Shown piece by piece: positions 44,111 through 53,463 of a stretch of DNA of 64,000 nucleotides. Every line of letters starts with the position of its first letter. The stretch's first letter is position 1. A program made the translations under genes and the position numbers. The notes beneath the pieces were generated by a model that was not told the origin of the DNA, ran no database searches, and saw only the letters and a list, made by a program, of their open reading frames with translations. This stretch comes from Brevibacterium siliguriense (GTDB lineage: Bacteria > Actinomycetota > Actinomycetes > Actinomycetales > Brevibacteriaceae): the NCBI RefSeq assembly GCF_900105315.1, contig NZ_LT629766.1, positions 1,488,001-1,552,000 of the forward strand, read 5' to 3'.

Positions 44111-45826
44111 ATGGGTTACTACTTGACGACAGCGATTGCCTACCCCAACGGGGCCATTCACATCGGGCATGCCTATGAGTACATTGCGGCCGACACGATC
44201 GCCCGGTTCAAGCGACTGGACAATCATGATGTCTTCTTCTGCACCGGCACGGACGAGCACGGACTGAAGATGCTGCAGGCGGCGAACAAACTCGGCATCA
44301 CGCCCAAGGAGCTCGCTGACGACAACGCGAAGAACTTCCGCGACACCCAGCTCGCCCTCGGTTCTACCTTCGACCGGTTCATCCGCACCACGGACGAAGA
44401 CCACTACACTGCCTCGCAGGCCATCTGGCGTAAGCTCGAAGAAGCCGGCGACATCTACCTCGACACGTACTCCGGCTGGTACTCCGTGCGCGACGAAGCC
44501 TTCTACACCGACGACGAAACCGAAGTCGTCGATGGTGTCCGCCTGTCCAAGGAGACCCGCACCGAGGTGACCTGGACGGAAGAGGAGTCCTACTTCTTCC
44601 GCCTCTCGAAGTACCAGGACAAGCTGCTCGACCTGTACAAGAACCACCCCGAGTTCATCGGCCCCGACTCCCGCCGCAACGAGATCGCCTCGTTCGTCGC
44701 CTCCGGGCTCAAGGACCTCTCGGTCTCCCGCACCACCTTCGACTGGGGTGTGCCGGTGCCCGGCAACGACAAGCACGTGATGTACGTGTGGATCGACGCC
44801 CTGACGAACTACATCACCGCCGCCGGCTTCCCGGACGACGAAGAGAAGTTCGCGAAGTGGTGGCCCGCCGACGTCCACATCATCGGCAAGGACATCATCC
44901 GCTTCCACAGCGTCTACTGGCCCGCGTTCCTCATGTCCGCCGGCATCGAACTGCCCAAGCGCGTCCACGCCCACGGCTTCCTCTTCAACTCCGGTGAGAA
45001 GATGTCGAAGTCCGTCGGCAACGTCGTCGACCCCCTCGACCTCGTCGACGCCTTCGGCCTGGACACCCTGCGCTTCTTCCTCTTCCGCGAGTTCTCCTAC
45101 GGCCACGACGGCTCGTACACGAAGGACTCGATCATCACCCGCAAGAACTCCGACCTCGCCAACGAATACGGCAACCTCGCCCAGCGTTCGCTGTCGATGA
45201 TCCAGAAGAACTGCGACGTCCAGGTCCCGCAGCCAGGCGTTCTCACCGAGGCGGACGAGAAGCTCCTCGCCCTCGCCCGTGCCGTACCCGACACTGCCCG
45301 ACGCCACGTCGACACCCAGGCCCTCCACCTCTACGTCGAGGCCTGCTGGAAGGTGCTGTCCGAGGCCAACCGCTACTTCTCCGCTCAGGAGCCGTGGAAG
45401 CTGAAGAAGACCGATCCGGACCGCATGGCCACTGTGCTGTGGGTGACGATCGAGGTCGTGCGCATCATCTCCATCCTCATCCAGCCGGTCATGCCCGATT
45501 CCGCGGGCAAGATCCTCGACCTCCTCGGTGTGCCCGCCGGCGTCGGTGAGGCCGGTGCGAAGGTTCTGCCGACCGCCGTCGATTCCGGGTCCGGCGCCGA
45601 GGCGATGGGAGCCGTATCCGCGAGTGCGGCCATCGGTGTCGCCGCCGGTGCCGCCTATGCTTCGGCCGCCCTGGCGCCGAATGTCGCCGAGGCCGCTGCC
45701 GATGGCATGGCCGCCGCCGAGGCAGATCCCCGGTCGTTCGCGGCCGTCGAGTTCCCGCTCGAGCCGGGCACACCTCTGCCGAAGCCCGAACCTGTGTTCC
45801 CGAAGTTTGTGGAGGAGACCGAATAA
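44111..45826 (+). CDS. metG: methionine--tRNA ligase
   Basis: The 571-residue class I synthetase has HIGH as [12 protein letters not shown] near residue 18, KMSKS in [20 protein letters not shown] and [17 protein letters not shown]. The CxxC zinc knuckle region is replaced by [15 protein letters not shown], as in the zinc-free class. The anticodon-binding helical bundle has the [11 protein letters not shown] and [11 protein letters not shown] segments. A poorly conserved Ala/Gly-rich insert (about 485-555, [20 protein letters not shown]) precedes the [19 protein letters not shown] end. The stop shares its last base with the tatD start. Confidence 0.96.
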   Translation: MGYYLTTAIAYPNGAIHIGHAYEYIAADTIARFKRLDNHDVFFCTGTDEHGLKMLQAANKLGITPKELADDNAKNFRDTQLALGSTFDRFIRTTDEDHYTASQAIWRKLEEAGDIYLDTYSGWYSVRDEAFYTDDETEVVDGVRLSKETRTEVTWTEEESYFFRLSKYQDKLLDLYKNHPEFIGPDSRRNEIASFVASGLKDLSVSRTTFDWGVPVPGNDKHVMYVWIDALTNYITAAGFPDDEEKFAKWWPADVHIIGKDIIRFHSVYWPAFLMSAGIELPKRVHAHGFLFNSGEKMSKSVGNVVDPLDLVDAFGLDTLRFFLFREFSYGHDGSYTKDSIITRKNSDLANEYGNLAQRSLSMIQKNCDVQVPQPGVLTEADEKLLALARAVPDTARRHVDTQALHLYVEACWKVLSEANRYFSAQEPWKLKKTDPDRMATVLWVTIEVVRIISILIQPVMPDSAGKILDLLGVPAGVGEAGAKVLPTAVDSGSGAEAMGAVSASAAIGVAAGAAYASAALAPNVAEAAADGMAAAEADPRSFAAVEFPLEPGTPLPKPEPVFPKFVEETE

Positions 45827-46812
45827 TGGCCTCGCGCGCCGCCGGAACCTATCCACCTGTGCCCGAACCGCTGGCTCATCCTGTCGTCGACACCCACACC
45901 CACCTCGACATCTGTACGGGTGTGCGCCTGCCGCTGGGTGCCGGAGAACCTGAACCCGAGGTGACTCCGGACTCAGACGAAGAGTTCCCGTCGTTGGACT
46001 TCTTCCATGACACCGCTGCCGAGGCGGGGGTCCGTCGCATCGTCCAGATCGGCTGCGACCTTCCGGCGGCCCGATGGACGACGACGCTCGTGGCTTCGCA
46101 ATATGCCGGTGCCGCCGGGGCAGGTTCTCCCGCCGAGGCGGCCGACACCCGCACCGTGCCGACTCCTCCTTCCAGTGGGCGGACGTGGATGATCGGCGGA
46201 GCGGCCCTGCATCCGAATGAGGCTCCGCGCCTGGCCGAGCGCGGCCTGCTCGACGATGCGCTGTCCGAGATCGAATCGCTCGTGAGTTCGCACGATCGTA
46301 TGCGTGTGGTGGGGGAGACCGGGCTCGACTACTTCCGCACGGCAGAGGAGGGCGTCGCCGAACAGCAGCGCTCCTTCCGCGCCCATATCGAGATCGCCAA
46401 GCGCACCGGACGTGCCCTGCAGATCCACGATCGTGAAGCACACGCGGATGTGCTGCGCATCCTCAAGGAGGAAGGCGCTCCCGAGGTCACGATCTTCCAC
46501 TGCTACTCCGGTGACGAAGCGATGGCCCGCGAATGCGCGGCCGAAGGCTATTTCATGTCCTTCGCCGGCAACCTCACGTTCAAGAACGCCGACGAGCTGC
46601 GGCGGGCCGCGGCGGCCGCTCCGCTGGAGCTGCTGCTGACCGAGACCGACGCACCGTTCCTCACTCCGCACCCGCATCGCGGCAAGCCGGGAGGTCCCTA
46701 CCTCACCGCGATCACGGCGCGGAAACTCGCCGAAGTGCGCGGGATGAGTGAAGAGGACCTGTGCGCTGCCGTGTGGAACAACGCGGAGCGCGCCCTCGGA
46801 AGCTGGGACTGA
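45826..46812 (+). CDS. TatD family metal-dependent hydrolase
   Basis: The 328-residue TIM-barrel nuclease has VDTHTHLDI (HxH metal site), GVRRIVQIGCDL, GGAALHPNEAPRL, VVGETGLDYFR (catalytic Glu), RALQIHDREAHADVL, TIFHCYSGD, LLLTETDAPFLTPHPHRGKPGGPYL and VWNNAERALG. All expected metal ligands are present. It is longer than usual because of two low-complexity loops (about 22-42 and 85-112, AGAAGAGSPAEAADTRTV). TatD proteins are 3'-5' exonucleases in DNA repair and RNA quality control. The TAATG overlap with metG shows co-translation. Confidence 0.92.
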   Translation: MASRAAGTYPPVPEPLAHPVVDTHTHLDICTGVRLPLGAGEPEPEVTPDSDEEFPSLDFFHDTAAEAGVRRIVQIGCDLPAARWTTTLVASQYAGAAGAGSPAEAADTRTVPTPPSSGRTWMIGGAALHPNEAPRLAERGLLDDALSEIESLVSSHDRMRVVGETGLDYFRTAEEGVAEQQRSFRAHIEIAKRTGRALQIHDREAHADVLRILKEEGAPEVTIFHCYSGDEAMARECAAEGYFMSFAGNLTFKNADELRRAAAAAPLELLLTETDAPFLTPHPHRGKPGGPYLTAITARKLAEVRGMSEEDLCAAVWNNAERALGSWD

Positions 46813-46883
46813 GACCCAGCCGGTGGAGGTCCGGTAACGACGCTCCGGCAGGTGTCGCACAGCGACCGGTGGGCTGGACTCAG

Positions 46884-46919
46884 CCCCACGTTCGGTGAGC
46901 GAGATAACGGGACGTGGGG
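46884..46919 (+). terminator. weak terminator-like hairpin after tatD
   Basis: CCCCACGT (46884-46891) and ACGTGGGG (46912-46919) pair around a 20-nt loop, about 70 bp past the tatD stop. There is no U-tract, so activity is uncertain. Confidence 0.4.
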
Positions 46920-46933
46920 CCGCCTCGGCGGGG

Positions 46934-47053
46934 AAATATCACGGTCGGGAATGCCCCTGAAACACGGGGAACTCCAGGTCAGACACGCCCTCAGGAAACT
47001 CACACCGTTACATTTCCGTGATATTTTGCGAACCGTGTAACGAATCGGTTACA
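46934..47053 (+). promoter_or_regulatory. rpf control region with nested inverted repeats
   Basis: AAATATCACGG (46934-46944) is repeated inverted as CCGTGATATTT (47016-47026). Just downstream, TGTAAC (47036-47041) and GTTACA (47048-47053) form a dyad with a 6-nt spacer, and a third GTTAC is at 47007. GTAAC words are the core of MtrA sites that control rpf and wall-hydrolase genes in actinobacteria, so MtrA is a reasonable candidate regulator. I could not recognise a c-di-AMP riboswitch. Confidence 0.5.
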
Positions 47054-47090
47054 GTGATCGGGTCGATGAAATCTGCTCAGGGATATTTTT

Positions 47091-48299
47091 GTGATTGATT
47101 TTCTGAAGAACCGCAAGGTTCAGATCGCTGCACAGGCGGTCGTGATCACCGGACTCGTCGGTGGCACGGGCGCAGTTGTGACTATGAACAAGCCTGTGAC
47201 CTTGGAGGTCAACGGACAGGCTGAAGAGATCCGAACCTTCGGTGGAACGGTCGGGGACATCCTCGACAGCCACGAAATCGAAGTCGATAAGCGCGACCAG
47301 GTCAAGCCCGGTGTGGGCACCAAGGTCGACCGTGATATGACGATCACCGTCAACACGGCGAAGAAGGTTGCGCTGTCCGTCGATGGCAAGAAGACGAATG
47401 AATGGACCAACGCGAACACTGTGGGTCAGGCTCTGGCTGACCTCGGGGTGGACGCGAAGGGTGCCGACCTCAACGCGAAGGCCAGCCAGCGTCTGAAGGA
47501 CAAGGGCAATGACATCGAGGTGACCACGGCGAAGGACCTCACCGTCGTCGCCGATGGCAAGGACCACAAGGTCTCGGCCGCTGTGGGCACCGCGAAGGAA
47601 GCGCTCAAGGACACGGGCGTCAAGCTCGACAAGGACGACTTCCTGTCCGTGCCGATGTCCGCGGAGGTCTCCGACGGCCAGGTGCTGACCGTCAACCGCG
47701 TGAAGAACGACACCGTCAAGGACAAGCAGGCCATCAAGGCCGAGGTTCAGACCAAGAAGTCCGATTCGCTCTATGAGGGCGAGACCAAGGTCGAGGCTGA
47801 AGGCAGGGACGGCGAGAAGCAGGTCACCTACAAGGTCAAGACGATCAACGGTGAAGAGGTCAAGAAGGAGAAGAAGGACGAGAAGGTCCTCTCCGAACCC
47901 AAGGCCAAGGTCGTCATCCAGGGCACCAAGAAGAAGGAAGAGCCGGCTGACACCGGCGGCTCCGACTCGGGTGACTCCGGCGATTCCGGTTCGGGCGACT
48001 CCGGTGGCTCGAGCGCCGGCGGCGGCTCCGGCTCCAGCGGTGGCACCATGAGCACCCAGGAGATCAAGGACATGCTCGGCGGACCCGGCTCCAAGTGGTA
48101 TCAGGTCGTCGAATGCGAGTCGAACTTCGACCCCAAGGCGTCGAACGGCACTCACTTCGGCCTGTTCCAGTTCCTTCCGCAGACCTGGCACAACATGGGA
48201 GGCAGCGGCAACCCGGCCGACGCCAGCCCGCAGGAGCAGTTCCAGCGCGCCAAGAAGCTGCAGGCCGAAGCCGGCTGGGGTCAGTGGACCTGCGCCTGA
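47091..48299 (+). CDS. resuscitation-promoting factor, RpfB-type
   Basis: The protein is 402 residues from GTG 47091. The N-terminal membrane/signal segment is VQIAAQAVVITGLVGGTGAVV. Three DUF348 repeats follow (for example KPVTLEVNGQAEEIRTFGGTVGDIL), then a G5 domain (about 222-285, YEGETKVEAEGRDGEKQVTYKV). A Ser/Gly/Asp linker leads to a C-terminal lysozyme-like domain (WYQVVECESNFDPKASNGTHFGLFQFLPQTWHNMGG) with catalytic Glu in VECES and a Cys pair to the final TCA. It cleaves peptidoglycan to promote regrowth. The Lys-rich repeats suggest tight wall binding. Confidence 0.94.
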   Translation: MIDFLKNRKVQIAAQAVVITGLVGGTGAVVTMNKPVTLEVNGQAEEIRTFGGTVGDILDSHEIEVDKRDQVKPGVGTKVDRDMTITVNTAKKVALSVDGKKTNEWTNANTVGQALADLGVDAKGADLNAKASQRLKDKGNDIEVTTAKDLTVVADGKDHKVSAAVGTAKEALKDTGVKLDKDDFLSVPMSAEVSDGQVLTVNRVKNDTVKDKQAIKAEVQTKKSDSLYEGETKVEAEGRDGEKQVTYKVKTINGEEVKKEKKDEKVLSEPKAKVVIQGTKKKEEPADTGGSDSGDSGDSGSGDSGGSSAGGGSGSSGGTMSTQEIKDMLGGPGSKWYQVVECESNFDPKASNGTHFGLFQFLPQTWHNMGGSGNPADASPQEQFQRAKKLQAEAGWGQWTCA

Positions 48300-48403
48300 T
48301 CCGAGATCAGAGCCGCAGTCGCCGCTTGGGCACCTGATAGGCAATGAACTCTGGCCGCCATTGACAACAGATATCGACAACTGAGCTGAGGCGGTCAGCA
48401 AGG

Positions 48404-48445
48404 AGCGTGGGCCCCGAGGAGAGATCCTCGGGGCCCACGCTTTTT
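48404..48445 (+). terminator. intrinsic terminator of rpf
   Basis: A perfect 17-bp stem (48404-48420 with 48425-48441), loop GAGA, is followed by a T run (48441-48445). This is the strongest classical terminator in the window. Confidence 0.92.
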
Positions 48446-48473
48446 GGTGCCTGTCGGGGTCAGCGTGGAGGGG

Positions 48474-48536
48474 CGAGTTCCGGACGATCCGTGCTGGAAA
48501 GGGCTACGGATTCCCGCACGGATCGTCCGGAACTCG
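48474..48536. repeat. 21-bp inverted repeat with 21-nt loop
   Basis: The arm 48474-48494 (CGAGTTCCGGACGATCCGTG plus C) is the exact reverse complement of 48516-48536. It follows the rpf terminator and precedes the groES control region by about 60 bp. It has no U-tract, so it may be a repeat element rather than a second terminator. Confidence 0.85.
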
Positions 48537-48597
48537 ACACCGGCACCATCCCCGCGTGGCACCCAATCTGAACTTTCGCCCAGAGCATGACGAATTT

Positions 48598-48624
48598 CTG
48601 GCACTCAAGTTGACCGAGTGCTAA
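48598..48624 (+). promoter_or_regulatory. CIRCE element 1 (HrcA operator)
   Basis: TGGCACTC-N9-GAGTGCTA (arms 48599-48606 and 48616-48623) matches the CIRCE consensus TTAGCACTC-N9-GAGTGCTAA with one or two changes. HrcA bound here represses groES-groEL until heat shock. Confidence 0.92.
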
Positions 48625-48642
48625 GAGCGATCTAGAGTCGAA

Positions 48643-48669
48643 TTAGCACTAGCACTCATTGAGTGCCAG
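48643..48669 (+). promoter_or_regulatory. CIRCE element 2 (HrcA operator)
   Basis: TTAGCACTA-N9-GAGTGCCAG matches the same consensus with a few mismatches, 19 bp after the first element. Two operators in tandem suggest tight HrcA repression. Confidence 0.85.
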
Positions 48670-48777
48670 TTTCATGAGACGGTCGAATCGCTCGGCACCC
48701 GCGACGACGAGAGGTTCATGGCAGCAGCCGCCGTCTGACTCGATGAAATAGAACCCAGCGAAGGGAGAGGGCCCGAT

Positions 48778-49071
48778 ATGTCGGTCTCCATCAAGCCACT
48801 CGAAGATCGGATTGTCATCCGTCAGGTCGAAGCAGAACAGACTACCGCCAGTGGTCTGGTCATTCCCGAAACCGCCAAGGAAAAGCCTCAGGAAGGCGAA
48901 GTTGTCGCAGTGGGCCCGGGCCGCGTTGCTGACAACGGAAACCGCGTGCCGGTCGACGTCGCCGTCGGCGACAAGGTCATCTACTCCAAGTACGGAGGCA
49001 CCGAAGTCAAGTACGCAGGCGAAGAGTTCCTCGTGCTCTCGGCTCGCGACGTGCTCGCAGTCATCGGCTGA
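48778..49071 (+). CDS. groES: co-chaperonin GroES
   Basis: The 97-residue lid of the GroEL cage has [45 protein letters not shown] (with the mobile loop), [19 protein letters not shown] and [16 protein letters not shown]. An AAGGGAGAGGG RBS lies just upstream. It is the first gene of the operon, 36 bp before groEL, under the two CIRCE elements. Confidence 0.97.
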   Translation: MSVSIKPLEDRIVIRQVEAEQTTASGLVIPETAKEKPQEGEVVAVGPGRVADNGNRVPVDVAVGDKVIYSKYGGTEVKYAGEEFLVLSARDVLAVIG

Positions 49072-49080
49072 ATCCCCTGA

Positions 49081-50700
<1,620 letters not shown>

Positions 50701-50737
50701 GCGACCCGCTCGGACGTCAGTCACCTCTGACCAACGC

Positions 50738-50770
50738 CAGTGGCCCGGAACATCACGTTCCGGGCCACTG
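50738..50770 (+). terminator. terminator-like hairpin after groEL
   Basis: CAGTGGCCCGGAAC (50738-50751) pairs exactly with GTTCCGGGCCACTG (50757-50770) around a 5-nt loop, 37 bp after the groEL stop. The following CTGTATTC is not a T-run. Confidence 0.7.
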
Positions 50771-50811
50771 CTGTATTCACCCTCGCCGAGGCGGCCAGAC
50801 CGACCCGACGA

Positions 50812-50990
50812 TCACCCGCGGTCGGTCTCGAGCTGAGTGCGGAGACGGGCGAGGTCGGCGCGGACCATGTCCGCGTCGCGGTCGAACTCGGCATCATCGA
50901 CACCCGGCAGACGATAGAGGGTGAAGACCACCTCGGCGGGGGGGGGGAGGCGTCGATGGACGTCGAGAGGTGGAGCGCGTCATAGGTCAT
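50812..50990 (-). pseudogene. SRPBCC-like gene remnant with a G10/C10 tract
   Basis: The minus-strand frame from ATG 50990 (GGAGAG just upstream) reads MTYDALHLSTSIDASPPP, a typical SRPBCC first strand, then hits ten consecutive C (plus strand G run 50938-50947) and goes out of frame. One more C restores AEVVFTLYRLPGVDDAEFDR and DLARLRTQLETDRG, which looks like the last strand and helix of an SRPBCC protein. Even repaired, the product is only 59 residues against about 140-150, so the middle is missing. The breakpoint carries the GCCGAGGTG word common in this window. It is a remnant or a phase-variable/mis-sequenced small gene. Confidence 0.55.
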
Positions 50991-51140
50991 CTCTCCAGTG
51001 GATCACAACCGGGCGCAAGCGGCCAGAGCACCCGCCGCATACAGCTGGCTCACACCTACTGGCCAGTCGCTTTTCATGTTGCTGAGCGCTGATCCTCGTT
51101 AGTCTGGAAATGACAGCTTGCACCGACGCATGAGGAATCT

Positions 51141-51917
51141 ATGACCACCGGCCCAGCGATGCCCATCGCCCGACTCCGCGACGTTTCGAAGGTCTTCGAT
51201 CCGAAAGGGGCCGCGGTCACGGCTCTCAGCGGAGTCAGTCTCGACATCGCACCGGCCAAGCTGACCGCGGTGATGGGGCCCTCGGGCTCGGGGAAATCGA
51301 CACTCATGCATATCCTCGCCGGACTCGACCGGCCCACCTCAGGCACGGTCCACCTCGGCGAACAGGAGATCACGAAGTTGCGCGACGACGATCTCACCGC
51401 CCTGCGTCGACGCCGGATCGGTTTCGTCTTCCAAGCGTTCAACCTCGTGCCCACGCTCACCGTCAAAGAGAACATCCGCCTGCCCTTCGAACTCGACGAC
51501 CGTCGGCCGGGTGCCGACGAACGCGCCTGGATCACCACGGTCGTCCATCGACTGGGACTGGAAGACAGACTCAAACACCGACCCAATGAGCTCTCCGGCG
51601 GTCAACAGCAGCGCACCGCCATCGCCCGGGCGCTCGCAACCCGCCCCGACATCCTCTTCGCCGACGAACCGACCGGCAACCTCGATGCGAAGTCCGGTCG
51701 CGAAGTCATGGCGATCATGGTCGAAGCCGTCCGCGACTTCGGCCAATCGATCGTGCTCGTCACCCACGACCCGATCGTCGCCGCCCATGCCGACCGCGTG
51801 ATCTTCATCGCCGACGGCACCCCGGTGACGGAACTGAACGACACCATCACCGCCGAAGCGATCGCCTCGACCATGCTCGACATCGACGAACGCGCCGAAT
51901 CCGCGGTGAGTCGATGA
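51141..51917 (+). CDS. ABC transporter ATP-binding protein (MacB/LolD type)
   Basis: The 258-residue protein has Walker A GPSGSGKST, a Q-loop in VFQAFNLVPTLTVKENI (typical of MacB/LolD), signature LSGGQQQRTAIARAL, Walker B with DEPTGNLDAKSG and H-loop THDPIV. The RBS GAGGAAT precedes ATG 51141. It overlaps the permease gene by 4 bp. With an FtsX-type permease it forms a mechanotransmission-type exporter; the substrate is unknown, and no adaptor or two-component pair is adjacent. Confidence 0.93.
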   Translation: MTTGPAMPIARLRDVSKVFDPKGAAVTALSGVSLDIAPAKLTAVMGPSGSGKSTLMHILAGLDRPTSGTVHLGEQEITKLRDDDLTALRRRRIGFVFQAFNLVPTLTVKENIRLPFELDDRRPGADERAWITTVVHRLGLEDRLKHRPNELSGGQQQRTAIARALATRPDILFADEPTGNLDAKSGREVMAIMVEAVRDFGQSIVLVTHDPIVAAHADRVIFIADGTPVTELNDTITAEAIASTMLDIDERAESAVSR

Positions 51918-53335
51918 ACCCGCTGCGCGAGATCCGAACCAACCCGCGGCAGTTCTTTCCCAGCATCCTCGTCGTCTTCATCGCCGCCCTCTTCGGCACC
52001 GCGATCATGCAGGGCATCGCGATCCTGACCGCGTGGCTGTCGTCTGAGAAGATCATCGCCGAATCCGAGACCGCGCAGAACTTCCTCTCGATGCTCGGTG
52101 TCACCTTCTTCCTCATCGCTCTCTTCGTCTCCGCGATCGTCATCGCGAACACGTTCTCGATCATCATCGCCGGTCGCAGCCGCCAGCTGGCTCTGCTGCG
52201 CCTCATCGGGGCGTCGTCGAAACGGTTGCGCAGGGCCGCCTCGGTGGAGGGACTGATCATCTCCGTCCCCGCCGCGGTGCTCGCCTTTGCGGCGTCGACC
52301 GGTCTGGCGAGGGCGGCACAGAACTACCTGGGCAAGGCCATCACCGAGGAGGCCGCCCTCCTCACCCCGACCATGGCCGTTCCCGCGCTCGCCACAATCA
52401 TCGTGACCTGGCTGTCGGCATATCTGGGCGCGCGCCGCATCACGGGGATCTCACCGATTGAGGCGACCTCGCAGGCGGTGGAGGCCCGGCCCGAGGATGC
52501 CCGCGCCTCGCTCGGCGGGCTCACCGCCTCGCTGATTCTGCTGTCCATGGGGCTGACGTTCCTCGTCAACGCCGTGATCGGGGCCGCCGATCATCGGATC
52601 AGCCTGATGAGCGTGGTGCTCACCGCATTCGGCTCGAGCCTGACCTTCCTCGGCGTCATCATCGGCCACCCGTGGATCCTGCCGCCCCTGCAGGCGGCGA
52701 TCGGCTGGCTGTGCGGGCGCACCGCAGTGTCCCGGTTGGCCGCCTCGACGATCGCCCGCCATCCCACCCGGAACGCGCGCACGGTCATCGGACTCGTCAT
52801 CGGCATCACGCTCATCGTCATGTTCGCCACCGCCATGACGACCTTCCGCGATCAGCTGCTGCGGTATGCCAGGTCGCTCGGCGAGGAAGGGTGGGGTGGC
52901 CTCGAGGACGCGCTGGCCACCGTCATCGACAAGTCGATGCTGTTCGCGTTGGCACTCATCCTCTTCTCCGTCATCATCGCCGTCATCGGCGTCGCGAACA
53001 CACTCATGCTCTCCGTGCGTCAGCGCACTCAGGAGATCGGGCTGCTCATGGCGCTCGGCCAGACCCCGAAGCGCGTGCGTCGGATGATCACGGCCGAAGG
53101 CCTGCAGCTGAGCCTGACCGCCTGCGCGGTCGCCGTCCCGCTGGGCATCGGCTTCGGCTGGGTCGGCGCGCTGACCCTGCTCTCGCCCCTGCTCGGCCTC
53201 TTCGCACCGAGCGTGCCCTGGTCGGTCGTCATCGCCGTCATCGTCGGCACCCTCATCGCCGTGTTCGTCGCCAGCCGCGAACCTGCCCGCGCGGCCACCT
53301 CGATCAGCCCCGTCGAGGCGCTCGAAGCCGTGTGA
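51914..53335 (+). CDS. FtsX/MacB-type ABC transporter permease
   Basis: The 473-residue protein has an N-terminal TM and extracellular segment, then FtsX domains with TM blocks around VTFFLIALFVSAIVIANTFSIIIAGR, IISVPAAVLAFAAS, LTASLILLSMGLTFLVNAV, SMLFALALILFSVIIAVIGVANTLMLSVR and WSVVIAVIVGTLIAVFVASREP. The paired QLALLRLIGASSKRLRRA and QEIGLLMALGQTPKRVRRM motifs are FtsX coupling helices, so the protein is a tandem double-FtsX fusion. It ends with PVEALEAV, the usual family tail. ATGA overlap with the ATPase gene. Confidence 0.92.
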   Translation: MNPLREIRTNPRQFFPSILVVFIAALFGTAIMQGIAILTAWLSSEKIIAESETAQNFLSMLGVTFFLIALFVSAIVIANTFSIIIAGRSRQLALLRLIGASSKRLRRAASVEGLIISVPAAVLAFAASTGLARAAQNYLGKAITEEAALLTPTMAVPALATIIVTWLSAYLGARRITGISPIEATSQAVEARPEDARASLGGLTASLILLSMGLTFLVNAVIGAADHRISLMSVVLTAFGSSLTFLGVIIGHPWILPPLQAAIGWLCGRTAVSRLAASTIARHPTRNARTVIGLVIGITLIVMFATAMTTFRDQLLRYARSLGEEGWGGLEDALATVIDKSMLFALALILFSVIIAVIGVANTLMLSVRQRTQEIGLLMALGQTPKRVRRMITAEGLQLSLTACAVAVPLGIGFGWVGALTLLSPLLGLFAPSVPWSVVIAVIVGTLIAVFVASREPARAATSISPVEALEAV

Positions 53336-53463
53336 GGCTCGGGAACCGAGGACGGTTCCGTAACTTGGCGGATCGCCTCGCCGAGGCGGCGCCGTGGTTC
53401 GCCTATCCCCGGTCAGAGGTGGCCGACGTCGATCCCCGCCGAGGCGGGACCGGGTTCCGAGAC

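Noticed and set aside
46813..47090. c-di-AMP (ydaO) riboswitch upstream of rpf
   Set aside because: Such riboswitches precede some actinobacterial rpf genes, but I could not match the conserved core; only the inverted repeats are supported.
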